64,000 bases of DNA, from positions 177,434-241,433 of the forward strand of contig NW_019775980.1 in assembly GCF_001039355.2 (NCBI RefSeq), written 5' to 3'. Below, piece after piece: positions 10,961-23,499 of the stretch. The notes below the pieces were generated by a model. That model was given only the letters and a program-made list of their open reading frames with translations. It was not told the origin of the DNA and did not search any database. A program made the position numbers and the translations under genes. The stretch's first letter is position 1, and each line of letters begins with the position of its first letter. This stretch comes from Lingula anatina. Its lineage: Eukaryota > Brachiopoda > Lingulata > Lingulida > Lingulidae.

Positions 10961-12763
10961 GTGGATTCTTTAAAATATTTTCCCATATTGCCGTATCACT
11001 GCTACTTCACCCTGGTCCCCCAGGGAATAAACCACAAGAAATCATTTTCCCCTCTGTACCTTTTCACTGTGCCGACCCTTTCTCCCTGTGTCATCAGTGA
11101 ATATACCGCAAGCTGCATTATTGTCTCAACCTCTGATCCACAGATCACTCACTCGTTGTCTATTCGAATTATTTTTTCTCTTTCTGGCGATTATTTTTTC
11201 TCTCAGTCTAGCCACCGCGTTTGCTCGTTTTCTTATGTTTAATTTACAAAAGCGTAGGCTAACAATGGTCATTTTGAGATATTGAAATACTGAATACTGT
11301 GAAAGCAGTTTACTTAACTGTAACGGTAGTATGTGGACTGAATTTCTGTGTTTAATGATTTACCTTTTATATTTATTTTACGAGAAGCGTACAAGAATGG
11401 CATACCAGAGAGTGTCTAAATAGGTGAAGTGACTAAAATGTACGCTGCATATCCCGTCGAGTCCCAAACGCATTCTGGTATTAATTAAGACTACAATGTA
11501 TATAATTATTGATAGCGCATATTAAACCAATCTGATTATTCAGGCATCAATGGATTTATGTTCAAAGATTATGGGCAGATAGAAGCTGTCCCACCTATTA
11601 TTGCTTTTTTCATCATATTGTACCTCATATCAAGCAGCTTCAGATGAAAGAGAATACACAGCTGAAACCAGCGATAGCAACACATGCTCTATGAAAATAT
11701 GTCTGGATACATAACGTGGAGACTGAGATGTTGGGTATAGGCTACTACTACTACTACACCAATGGACAACAGAAGTGTCACCCTCTGAATCAGAGTAATA
11801 AAATAATAATCAAGTTATCAGTAATCAAAGTAGGCAGATCTTGAGTAGTTATAATGCCTGGTCTACATTTTTTTCTGAAATTTGATGTTAATAAAATGTT
11901 AATACATACAGTTAAAGCACAATTTATTACATTCTTATGTATTATGGTGTAATAGTGGCCGCAAATCCAATTGTGTCAGCTGCTGAATTATTTATGGAAA
12001 GTTGCTACAGTCTGACGCTCAGCAGTTCTGTAAAAATCTTGTTGTATTGGCGAATCCATTTAAGAAAATAGTTTGATAAGCTGCAGTTCTCATCTGAACG
12101 TCAGGTGAAGTGTTTGAAGAATTCATCACGGGAAGACAGTCAATATTTGACAAACTTATACTTGCTTCACAGATATTATACATCATACAACATAAAAGCA
12201 GCGCTTTACAATATTACACCAGCACGTAGCTGAAGATACATTTCTCATTGACCGCAAATAGGTTAACCCAGTAACATGTTGCTCATATGGCTTAATATAA
12301 CTCTGATCTGTTCCATTTCATCTGTATTTGTATTCTGTATCTACAGTAGAACGGGGAGTTATTTGCAATAAGAGAGGAAATATTCACCAAAAGGAATCTG
12401 CTTAATGGCCACGAGGGTAAGCACGAGGCAGAGTAAGTTTGGCGTGACCTGCATACACGTAGATTTGTTCTTCTGTATGATAGATTCTGTATTAAATTTG
12501 TTCTTCTGTATGATAAAAGCCAAATAATGTGATTAAGTGATGACAATGAAGAAAAATGTGAAAACCAAGTTGGAGAAACCCGATGTAGAAAGACAAAGCA
12601 GAAACACGTAATTTGGCCTCATTTTGACATATTTTAATTTTGATGACCAATCTTAGATGATAGAAATGTCAGACTGAGCCTAGAAAGATCCAACATCTAA
12701 AGTTATGACTGTCGAAGATAATACTGATGTTAAGAGATATTTTAATCTTGAAATTAGATAGCG
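10961..12763. other. Gene-free flank with unit-derived repeats
   Basis: No real ORF. About 11546-11760 is a partial third copy of the tandem unit described at 12764. About 11880-12540 resembles 29640-29880 and the reverse complement of 53180-53900, so it is part of the same large duplicated unit. Confidence 0.5.
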
Positions 12764-13162
12764 TATATGACTCCGGTTTAATTATTCATACACTGATATA
12801 TTTATGTTCAAAGATCATGGACAAATGGAAGCTGTCCGACCCATCCACATCATTATAGATATGCGAGGTCATTGCTTTTTTTATCGTATTGTACCTCTTC
12901 TCATATCAAGAAGCTTCAGATGAAAGAGAATACACTGCTGATACCAAAGATAGCAAAACATGCTCTCTGAAAATATGGCTTGATACATAACGTGGAGACT
13001 GATAGCATGGGTGTAAGCTGCTGCTGCTACTGCTACTACTCCTACTACTATCCACAACCAAGTGGTCGTAATTGCACTATGTTGATTTTCTCCTATTATT
13101 TTCACTTTTGTTAATATTCCGCAGGGTGAAAGCTAGCCGAAAATAAGAAATGAACACGTTAA

Positions 13163-15343
13163 GGTGACTGATAGTAAAAGGACCAAAGTCATAGAAACAA
13201 AGCCCTGGGCTTATAAGTTTTTATAAAAAATTAAAACAAACTTCCCAAAAGGCTAATTAAAGACGGGGATTAAGTACAGTGTCCAACGGATGACGCTCTG
13301 GCGCCAATTTGAGGGGAAAAATGCCATTTTCGGTATTGGGATTTTCTCTATAACCAAGACAGCTATTCAAGTGATTCAAAAGGCCTCATAAAGCTGGGTA
13401 AAAGCACTACAGCGCGGTACCAGGGATTTGTCTTAAACTATTTACTTTTGATTTTATCATCTTTTACGTTAAATCAGCCCATATTTCAATGGGTTATTCA
13501 CTTCAAAAGGTGATAACTTTCAAACAAACAATTTCATCTTAAACCCCTGACATCATGCTGTAGTCCACATTCCTAACAACAATAGGTGCAACTTTTGTAA
13601 CGATCAGTTGCTCAGATAGTGAGATATACTTGGCAGCGATTCACTTATCTCGTCAATATAGAAAGCTGTTAAAACAGCCAAAAACGTTCACAGGTTGGTT
13701 AACAGGGCTTATTAGTCAAATGCTTAGCTGGCAAATTTACCTGTTATCGGTTAAACGATCAGATGGAACCATTGCTTATTGTCATCTAAAAATATTTTGT
13801 TTGGGTGCTTTGAAGGGGCAGAAAATCGTGCTTTTGTCACATTTTCCGACCACTAGTTAGGCATGCAAGCGTGCCGCCATTTTGATTGACAGCTCTGGAG
13901 AGGGCCCTAGCCTTGTGATGCCCCGTAGGGTGTCAAGGATATGTAGAAGGAAGCGCTAACAAAGGCGATTACGTTTAACCGCAATTAAGAGGTGTGAAGT
14001 TGCATTTGAACGTTTCAAAGGGTATCCCTCGGCAATCGAGTAATTTTACCTGAGAGATTCCTTTTCTGTAATCGGCAAAGTGATCAGATAAAACTGGGTG
14101 TCAGTAGTAGTTCTTAACTGATTATCCTGGTAACTGTGAACTCGGGGATGGAGGGGGGGGGAGGTATTAATTTTTTCAAGAAGTCTTTTTGTGATTTTTA
14201 TTTTGGGTACATTTTGAACTCTTTCTTCCCGCTTGATCTGTGATTTTGACATTGTTTTTCTCCAAACATCGCAAAATGCAAGTTAACATGCGTTTTTATT
14301 TTCATTGTTATTTTTTTAATCATACTGTCAACCCTTGCTTGGATTTCTCTCATTTGGCCATTCACATCAATTTTTTGCGTGTCTCTAAAGCTCCTTGATT
14401 TCAGTTATTGGAGAATAAAATTATATTTTGTCAACATTAGTTTTTACCTTCTACAAACGGCGTCCAACAATCATTTCCAGTTTCGTAACGTGTCGCAGAT
14501 ACGCTTGCCGATATATATTGCCAAAATTAAGAGCTGGGCTAAAAGTATCGTTTCTAGCTTTTTTTTCTTTTAGTAATAAATTTTTCGTACAAATACATTT
14601 CTCAATTAATTTAGACGATTCGATTTACTCTTTCACCCATTTATTAGGTATACATAAAGAAAAACGAAAGACGAATAATATTAAACATTTCATGATGCTT
14701 TTATTTGGGCTGTACATGCGCCAATGGCTGTAACTGTCTTTCGACCAACACAACGTCGCTGCTACACACACGACAAACACACGACTTGTAGGCACTTTCT
14801 AACAACTGTCCACTGTGCCAAAGCCTGTACCCAGTAGCTACTGTTTCTTCCTCACAATCACTGTCAGAAGACTCCGAGGGCTGTTCAAAGTTCTTCAAAA
14901 TCTTACGAGCGCTCACTCCAGGTAGATTCTCTCTCGCTGCATCCGACTGAACAAATACCGGTTTTCCTCCAACCGCCCACATACTCTCAAATTTTTCTTT
15001 CTTTCCTCTGGAAATTGATTTAAACACGAACTTTTCTCTTCCCCATAGTGTACTCGACTTTTTCACTGCTTAGCTGATGTAAGACTAATGACCTATCACC
15101 GCACACGTAATCGGCTTATAACTCATTAACTATGCTCCGCCCCCCTCATGGCAACGGCCCTTAGCAACAGAGTTGTCAGCCTGACTGGGGCGCTTGCCGG
15201 TTGAAATACTCATCAAAAGACACATTTTGCGGTGCAAATTCAAAATAATTATTACATCCAACGTTAGATACTTTTTTGATTAATAGAAACACACAAAAAA
15301 CTCAAAAACATGATTTTAAGCGTAGTTAACCCTATCAGTCACC
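13163..15343 (-). mobile_element. TTAA-target DNA transposon, 2181 bp (Kolobok- or piggyBac-type target)
   Basis: The element starts GGTGACTGATAG and ends CTATCAGTCACC, a perfect 12-bp TIR, and is flanked by TTAA at 13159-13162 and 15344-15347. The tandem duplicate of this locus has a single TTAA at 16462-16465 with matching flanks, which is the empty site. TTAA duplication is typical of piggyBac and Kolobok. The TIR does not start CCC as in most piggyBac elements. The one coding remnant is on minus near the right end, and most of the interior is noncoding, so it looks internally deleted and non-autonomous. Confidence 0.85.
14701..15066 (-). pseudogene. Transposase-like N-terminal fragment inside the TTAA element
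   Basis: An open frame of 121 codons from a GTG at 15066, with no in-frame ATG at the head. An ATG giving MGKRKVRV lies one frame off just downstream, which suggests a single-base frameshift early in the gene. Recognisable stretches are FESMWAVGGKPVFVQSD, NLPGVSARKILKNFEQP, an acidic serine run (SESSDSDCEEE), then GYRLWHSGQLLES and a C-V-C-R-V-C cysteine cluster. It resembles the N-terminal region of Mutator/Kolobok-like transposase proteins of invertebrates, recalled only by pattern. No downstream catalytic domain is present. Confidence 0.4.
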
Positions 15344-16072
15344 TTAAGGTACGCCTTCGTAGCATTGATTGAATGACCACATCTGTGTAACTTTTATATT
15401 CTAATTAAGTTTAAATCTTTCTGATTACATGTATGTGTGTATCGTAAAAAGGCTTCAGTAGCAGTCCAGAAGTGAGAAAAGACTGGCCAGACCCTCACCA
15501 GCTCTGAACTGGTGTTTGCAAGGGGTAGGGGTGAAGGGTATCAGGAATGAAAGTCCATTTTGCTCTAATGTCCTACACGAGATAATGAAAATGACCTAAA
15601 ATCTGCTAAATTGTTAAATTCAGTATATGCAAAAGAGTGAGAGGTATCTCCTAAAATGTGACACACTTTATGTTACTCGATGTATTTTAAGTAATATTTG
15701 ATACTTACCCATTCCAGGAAAATCGTAAAAAGAAGGTGTGTCAATATGTAAGTGTGATTTTCTTATCCCTAAAAATCAGGAAAATAATACTGCATTCACA
15801 CGTGCAGTCTTTTTGAAGAATCTACGAGGTGGACAAAACCACAGTTTTCAACCCAACTCACCAGCAACGTTAACGTAACAAGAGCTGTCTCTCCAGTACA
15901 GGTAAATTGCTCTCTAACCACAAATAGGTTAACGCGGTAACACATAACTTACATGGCTTGATAAGAAACATGGTAATAACAGTCTGTATTTAAAATACTG
16001 TGCCATTACTACACGTAGTGTCCGGGACTTAGTGTCCGGGCAGACTTGCGTTACTAGGACGTGCACTCCTGC

Positions 16073-17130
16073 CACACCGGTTTAATTATTCATACACTGA
16101 TATATTTATGTTCAAAGATTATGGACAAATAGAAGCTGTCCCACCCATCCACATCATTATAGATATGTGAAGTCGTTGCTATTTTCATCATATTGTACCT
16201 CTTCTCATATCAAGAAGCTTCAGATGGAAGAGAATACACAGCTGAAACCAGCGATAGCAACACATGCTCTCTGAAAATATGTTTTGATACATAACGCGGA
16301 GACTGAAGGCATGGGTGTAAGCTGCTGCTACTTTAACTACTACTACTACTACTACTAACCACAAGTGGTCTTAATTGCACTATGCTGATTTTCTCCTATT
16401 CTTTTCACTTTTGTTAATATTCCGCAGGGTGAAAGCTAGCCGAAAATAAGAAATGAACACGTTAAGGTACGCCTTCGTAGCATTGATTGAAAAAACACAT
16501 CTGTGTAATTTTTATATTGCAATTAAGTTTAGATCTTTCTGATTACATGTATGTGTGTGTCGTAAAAATGCTTCAGGATCAGTCTATAAGTGAGAAAAGA
16601 CTAGCCCGACCCTCACCAGCTCTGAACTGGTGTTTGCCAGGGGTAGGGGGTAAAGGGTATCAGGAATGAAAGTCTATTTTTCTCTAATGTCCTACATGAG
16701 ATGACGAAAATGACCTAAAATCTGCTAAATTGTTACATTCAGTATATGTAAAAGAGTGAGAGGTATCTTCTAAAATGTGACACAATTATTGTTACTTGAT
16801 GTATTTTAAGTAATATTTGATACTTACCCATTCCCGGAATATCGTAAAAAGAAGGTGTGTCAATATAATAGTGTGATTAACTTATCCCCCCAAATCAGGA
16901 AAATAATACTGCATTCACACGTGCAGTCTATTTGAAGAATCTACGAGGTGGACAAAACCACAGTTTTCATCCCAACTCACCAGCAACGTTAACGTTCAAA
17001 TACAAGAGCTGTCTCTCCAGTACAGGTAAATTTCTCCCTAATCACAAATAGGTTAACGCGGTAACACATAACTTATGTGGCTTGATTAGATACATGGTAC
17101 TAACAGTCTGTATTTAAAATACTGTACCTT
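16073..17130 (+). repeat. Tandem unit 2 with the empty TTAA site
   Basis: Direct duplicate of 12764-16070 without the 2.18-kb transposon. The intact TTAA target is at 16462-16465. Confidence 0.8.
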
Positions 17131-17816
17131 ACAACATATTGTCATTTAAAACAATAATTTTTAAGAATATTTATTTTTTGATACATGACTACGAAGGAGG
17201 GGTAAGGCCTAACAAGTTTGATGTATTCTGTATACATGTAAATTGGATCTTATTTTATAATAATAGGGCAACGTTGTAATTTTAATTGTGTTTGATCAAT
17301 TGTATTAGGATTGTGCAAATCAAGAAGAGGAAGACATACAGAGAAAGACTGACAAAGGAACCTTAATGCTCATTTTGAAATGCTAAGTATAAAAAATCAA
17401 TATTTATGGTGTATTTGTGGTCCCATCGTATACTAAAATATCATTTTACTTTTAAATCACTTAAACGGTTTCAGAATATGATTTAAAAATTGATTTTCCA
17501 CAAATGCAGAATTCCCTTTGACACTTAAGATACATTTAATCTCTAATTTGATAGAACACAGTAAAAATTGATTTAATTATTTAGCCTTTGAGGGTTTTAT
17601 GTTCAACGTTTACCACAAATGGGTATTTTCTGGCTCACTTCAATAAATATTCGACGTATTTGCTATTACCATCATATTTTACCTCAGCTCCTAAACACTA
17701 ATTAAAATCTTCAGATGAAGCGGAATACACTAAAAAAAGAAAAGGAAACATTTGGTCATTGAAAGTAGATTTTGCTACCCATGAATCATTATGGAGTGAC
17801 CGAGGGATGGGGATTA

Positions 17817-19277
17817 CAGGTGTAACATGAAAATCTAACTCCCATGAAAATCTGACTCCTCCCATGAAAATTTGACTCCACCTCCACAAAACTTCATAAA
17901 TCTTATTTTAATTTGAGTATATGACTGTGATCTTGTAGTGAGTAAAATGGAGGATACATTGGCACTTTTTTGTAGTTTGCATGTGAAGTTTTTCATTAAA
18001 AAATAAGAAAATTAAAAATGTGCACATAATGAAAATCTGACTCCCCCATGAAAATTTGACTCCTCCTCCACAAAACTTCATAAATCTTATTTTATTTTGA
18101 GTATGTGACTGTGATCTTGTAGTATGTAAAATGGAGGACATATCAGCACATTTTTTGTAGTTTGCAGGTGAAAATTTTCATTAAAAATTAATAATGTGCA
18201 CTTAACCGCCCATTGCCTCCCCTATGAAAAAGCTATATATTTAATATTTGATAATCATTTCAACACCATCCTTAATTTTTACTATATGAAAATTATATTG
18301 GAAATATTTAAAAGTTTGATGGTAAAATATTGGGTGAAAAAGCAAAAAAAAAAAAAAAACATGAAAAATAAGAAAATTAAAAATGTGCATTTTATTACCC
18401 AATGGCGCCCCAATGAAAAAGCTATCTATCTAATATTTGATCATAATTTCAACACCTTTCCTTTTAGGATACTTTATGAAAAATATATTGGAGTGAAAGA
18501 AAGAAAAAGAAATCATGAAAATCTTTATTTTTATACCCATGAGATTTGGACTCCCATGAAGAAAAGGACCTATTTTATTGTCACCAATATTCTTTTTTGA
18601 TATGACACATAACAATTTTCATTTTCATATAGCTTAGTGTGCATAGTTATCATTATACAGGGTATATATACAATGAAAACTTTGTGGAAAATAGTGATAT
18701 AATGACTGAATATAAAATAATTGTCCTTTTCATGGGTGTAAAAATAAATATTATACTGAATTTCTCACTATTTTTAAATTTCAAACACTTTTTGCAAAAC
18801 TTTTTACCCACAAAAATTTAAATACTTCCACATATGTTCTCCATAAAGAAAACTAAAAAGTAAAAACATTTAAATGTGTGCTAAATATGAAATAAGTGCT
18901 TTTAACTAGGGGGGTCAAAATCTAACGGGTAGAAGAATGCAAATTTATTATCCATTTAAAATCATCAATCCCTATTTTTCATTCAGCTTTGGGAAAAATG
19001 GGAAAAACAACAGCAAATATAAAATGGGGCCTTTTCCTAATTGGAACCTATAGGAGTCCAAATCCCATGCATATGAAAATGAAGCTTTTCATTTTTTTCA
19101 TTTATTTTCACCCAGTATTTTTCCATAAAACTTTTAAATATTTCCAATAATTTTTTTCATAAAGTATCCTAAAAGAAAAGCGGTCAGAATGATAATCAAA
19201 TATCAAATAAATATCTTTTTCTTAGGGGAGTCATTGGGTGTTAGAATACAAATCCTTAATTTTTCTTATTTTCATGT

Positions 19278-19316
<39 letters not shown>

Positions 19317-19939
19317 TCAGTTTTTTAACCATCAAATTTTCAAGTACTTTCAATAAATTCTTCATAAAGTATCCTCAAAGAAAAGCTGTCCGAATGATCA
19401 TGAAATATCAAATAAATAGCATTTTCATAGGGGAGTCATTGGGTGTTAGAATATATATCTTTAATTTTTATTTTTAATGTGTTTTTTTATTCACCCAATT
19501 TTTTACCATCAAACTTTCAAGTACTTCCAAAATGATCTTCATAAAGTATCCTTAAGGGAAAGATGTTGAAATGGTCATCAAGTGCCAATGTATCCTCCAT
19601 TTTACATACTACAAGATCACAGTCATATACTCAAAATAAAATAAGATTTATGAAGTTTTGTGGAGGGGGAGTCAAATTTTCACGGGGGAACCAGATTTTC
19701 ATTATGTGCACATTTTTAATAACCTTTTCTTTTTTTTTTATTTCATGAATATTTTCACCTGCAAACTACAAAAAAGTGTCAATGTATCCTCCAGTATGCA
19801 TACTATAAGATCATAGTCATTTACTCAAATAAAATTAGATTAATGAATGTTTTTTTTTTTGGGGGGGGGTCACATTTTCATTATGAAAATCTGACTGGGA
19901 GTCACATTTTAGGGGAGTCAGATTTTCATGGTACACCTG
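17817..19939. mobile_element. Foldback (long inverted repeat) element, 2.1 kb, TA-flanked
   Basis: The left end CAGGTGTAACATGAAAATCT mirrors the right end CATGGTACACCTG; both are flanked by TA (17815-17816 and 19940-19941). The arms carry repeated blocks in opposite orientation: GAAAATCTGACTCC, CACAAAACTTCATAAATCTT, GATCTTGTAGTATGTAAAAT, and CCCATGAAAAAGCTAT with ATATTTGAT units. The paralogous sites near 31411 (B) and 50199-50225 (C) lack it. There is no transposase, so it is non-autonomous. TA duplication suggests mobilisation by a Tc1/mariner-type enzyme. Confidence 0.8.
19280..19311. repeat. Poly-T tract in foldback element
   Basis: Homopolymer T run of about 30 nt in the right arm. Confidence 0.9.
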
Positions 19940-20087
19940 TACGAGACAAATAAACTAGCAACGCGCGTCTTTGTATAGCTAGCACAAAACCGTGAAACAG
20001 CTTGAACAAGCATGGAATTGGTCAGAATTCTAAACAAAAAGGTCCGATTAAGAATAAATTAGAAATTAAAAAAATCTCGAAGCCGGA

Positions 20088-20145
20088 AAACTTTCATACC
20101 GTTGGCTTACGACCAACATGGACGTAGGCCCTCATCAGACAGATG
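20088..20145 (-). ncRNA. Penelope-type hammerhead-like remnant (weak)
   Basis: The minus strand reads CTGATGAGGGCCTACG, a loop, CGTAAGCC, then GGTATGAAAG. CTGATGA and an eight-position stem with one mismatch are present, but GAAA does not directly follow the stem, so the core is disrupted if it is a hammerhead at all. Confidence 0.3.
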
Positions 20146-20352
20146 TGAGAAGATGTTACTCACTGACCGCTAGGGGGATCCAGGTTGGACTTTTATCTTA
20201 AAAGTTTTTCGGCTGGTGTTTGATATGGTTCATTTATTATGACATTATGAAGTTGCAGAAACTCAGCCTGAGGATACGAATGGTGCAATGGTGCAATTTG
20301 GTACGGTTTAGAACTAAGATTCACTCAGTCATGTCATTATGATTTTAAGAGA

Positions 20353-20358
20353 GGATCA

Positions 20359-20389
<31 letters not shown>

Positions 20390-20442
20390 ATCAAAGGGGG
20401 TCAGGACCCCCCTTGACCCCCTCTAAATCTGCCACTGCATTA
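20353..20442. repeat. Poly-T run and terminal fragment of a hAT-type repeat
   Basis: After the T run, GTCAGGACCCCCCTTGACC and TCTAAATCTGCCACTG read in reverse as CAGTGGCAGATTTAGA, a common hAT terminus. The sequence near 2972-3010 (CAGCGGTGGGTTTAGG, then GGTCCTGACCCC) is a related end. No matching partner end was found nearby. Confidence 0.45.
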
Positions 20443-21542
20443 GATAAATAAACTTCTCTTCTCTTAGTAACATTACAGTTGTTTCCCAAAAAGGACCAAA
20501 CGATTTAGAAACACTTTTTACTGCCCACACACGTACCAGTGAACTATGGCTATTCATGAACCTTCAACTTTCAAAAGACTGATGAACAATCTATTTTATT
20601 CTTACTATTTTTTACATATTTATTTCAAAGGTTACTTGAATCTAATTCCATTTTAATACTTTATCTCTATATTTCATATACACATTCAAAAATATTACTT
20701 CCTCTTAATCATTCTTATCTTTATCTATGAAATGTGATAAAATTTATAGCGTAAATAGGAAAATGTCTAAGCATATAACTCTAACTGAACATATGAATGA
20801 TAAGATGTCGCGCATGTACAGTGTGGAATATACATGGGCGTAATAAGATTGAAAAATTAAGACTTACTTCACCTAACCACACAAAAATTTCTGCTTAAGA
20901 CGGCTGAAACCCGCATTAATTAAGCTAGAATGTCTTCAAAAATACTAAATATTTCAAACATTAGGTAAAATCACTGATCAAGAATGCATTTCCGTGTTCT
21001 TTGTGGTTTAATTAAGAAAGGCTTCTCGATTTTAGTGGATGGATCGAAGATTTTCTGAAGTCTCCTGAGGGGGGGGGGAGAGGGATAGCAACAAGACATC
21101 AGTACTGAAGGATTGTTGATGTTGATTGTTGATGTGAGTGGACGGGGACAAAAAATAAACCCTTGTTTTTTATGGTCCCCTCGTATGATTATTTTTGTCT
21201 GATGTCTAAAATTGACATTCAGTTTGCGAATTATAATTCACTGAGCAACATACTTGTAATGTTGTGAGGCAATGAAACTGGTTGACTGAGAAAGAAAAGA
21301 CGAGAGAATTGGTCTGCTCAAAGGCATTACTTAAGCATAACATGGCGCTGACTGGCAGATTCGAGCACCACTATAACATAAAGCAATTTCGCCCATATCT
21401 TAATATTCTGCTCTACATTGGGGTCACAGTTTACAAAGTTTTTCTAATGATCTAAAGTTTCTTTAATGTCTAGAAAATAGTTTTGTGGTAGATAAGCAAT
21501 TTACAACTACAATGTTTTAAAATGAAACATTTGAACTAGATT

Positions 21543-21687
21543 CAGGCCCGTAGCTAGCAGTTTCAAAAGAGTGGGTTCGTTTTACTGGAACCATCGTGCA
21601 CCTTGAAAACAAGTTATGCAGAACGGACCTTATCCAGGCATAAAGGGCATTTTTTCGAACCCCCAACCCGCCCAGGTTTCGGGCCTG
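21543..21687. mobile_element. 145-bp hAT MITE sharing the TIR of the 6.4-kb hAT
   Basis: It begins CAGGCCCGTAGCTAGCAG and ends GGTTTCGGGCCTG, with a perfect 5-bp duplication AGATT at 21538-21542 and 21688-21692. The terminal bases match the autonomous element at 3552-9948, so that transposase is a plausible mobiliser. The orthologous position in gene B has a copy (32327-32447); the sites in C (about 49118-49134) and D (about 62709-62727) are empty. Confidence 0.85.
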
Positions 21688-21950
21688 AGATTATTTAACT
21701 GTCATCGTAGAAGATCTCACCTGCAGCAAAATGACAAAGACCACCGTAGCATGCGTTGAAATTCACTGTAAAAACTAAATAAGAGAGATATTAAATGGAC
21801 CTTGAGATTCTTCTCTCTCTCTCTCTTAGTTATTTTTATTTGTAAAACCCACAACTCATCTGCATTAACCTACACACCTTAATAGAACGAGCATGCGCAC
21901 TCTCAGTTTGTCAACGTGGAGAATTGCTACGTGCCCATCTTTAAAAGTTG

Positions 21951-21958
21951 TATAAATA
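21951..21958 (+). promoter_or_regulatory. TATA box of VWD gene A
   Basis: TATAAATA, 93 nt before the ATG. The block ACGTGCCC, TTTAAAAGTTGTATAAATAA and GAGCGTCGCAGTTG is shared by all four copies, including the broken C. An initiator-like TCGCAGT lies about 30 nt downstream. Confidence 0.8.
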
Positions 21959-22043
21959 AGAAGAAAGGGACAAAGAGCGTCGCAGTTGCCATTTCTTCTC
22001 GCAGTCTGCAACACATTCGACAAGAAAAGAGATTCTCTTGAAG

Positions 22044-23464
22044 ATGACAAGACAAACAGGCGTGGCCGTGCTTCTGATCATCGCTTTGACGACGGTGACA
22101 TCCGTTACTGGCGCTGGTCCCATCCCTCTTACTCCGGAGGAAGAGGCGCAAAGAGACGATGCTATGGCTGATATGGCTAACCTTCCAATCGAGCATCAAA
22201 TGAGACCTGAACTGCCCCCGGGCCCTATACGTAAGTTACAATTTTCACTAAAATTGCAAAAGTGACCGAATATGAAAACGAAGATTTTGTTGGTAAGAAT
22301 TTCATTCTGCTGCAGCTTTCAACTAATTTGAATAACTAACGCTACTGTATTACAGAGATTATATTATCAAGTGTTATACTTTCAAGTATTTGGTTGAGAT
22401 TTTAAGTTCTCAAAAGTGTGTTTTACTTAAATTATTAAATCTGTATTTCTTGTAACGAAACAAATCCAACATGTTGCCTATAATTTATATTTAAAGAAAG
22501 AAAGAAAGTTAGTCAAAGATAAAATTCTTCAGGAAATCATGACTGTGTACATCAAATGTTTTTGTTTTTTTTTTTTTTTTAGAAACATGACCAATGTTAT
22601 CTTTTTGCTGTATCACTTAGTTTAATAATATTTCGTGTAAAATTTGACAGATATTACATAAATTGAGAATTTCAGCTCACACATTAATGAAAGAAAACGG
22701 TAGACAGTAATATACATCGAAATATGAGACATTGCACAATTAATGTACTGTAGCACAGGTGAATTTTAGGTCATTTTATTCTATATTGACATGTCCTTGT
22801 TATTCCGATTTAAGAAAACCGTACATAAAGAGTTATCTGCACTATTAGGTGACACCTTCAGTATACAAATTTGCAGAATTGTCGTCTTCAAACAATGATA
22901 AAGAACATAGAAATCTAGGAAGACTGCGATTTCTCACACTTCTTCACAAGGAGGAGTTAGTGAAAGGGGCCAGCAGAGGGTTAGGTGGTACTGTATGACT
23001 AATAAGATGACTAGTTTGAAAGATATTGGGTTTACTACTTTCGAACAGCTGTTCAAATCGTGTATCATGCCTATCATGCCTATGGGGGTTTTGGTCACTT
23101 CCGGCTATATTGAAAATATACAATTACGAGCTGTTGGGTTTTATATTGGAGTACACAGATTTACACCAATATTAGCACTTTACGGTGAAGTCGGTTGGAT
23201 GCTACTAGTTTACATTCAATGAATGTTCATAATTAGATACTGGAATAGATCAATAGCCATGGATAACAATAGACTTGCCAAGAGATTGTTTGAGTACTTA
23301 GAGCTGACACATGGGGAAATGATCCAATTATACAAGGTGTTATGGAAAAAACAATATCTGGAAAAGCCAACGCTAAGAACATTTTCAAAAAAAAAAAACC
23401 TTCAGTTGTGAGTGATATGTTAGGCTGTCTATGGGTAAGACATTAAGATCAGTACTGTGCCAAT

Positions 23465-23499
<35 letters not shown>

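Larger units (their letters stand above)
12764..16070 (+). repeat. Tandem unit 1 (about 1.06 kb net), split by a TTAA transposon
   Basis: The unit comprises 12764-13162 plus 15348-16070. It matches 16073-17130 nearly throughout, for example CCGGTTTAATTATTCATACA at the start and GAAATGAACACGTTAAGG at the insertion point. It contains CTGCTGCTAC/TACTAC repeats and an AAGTGAGAAAAGACT motif. Confidence 0.8.

Noticed and set aside
14379-14733. Overlapping ORFs of 64 and 101 codons on plus
   Set aside because: They lie in noncoding parts of the TTAA element, with biased composition and no motif.
18196-18600. 134-codon ORF in the foldback element
   Set aside because: Low-complexity, lysine/isoleucine-rich translation of AT-rich inverted-repeat DNA.
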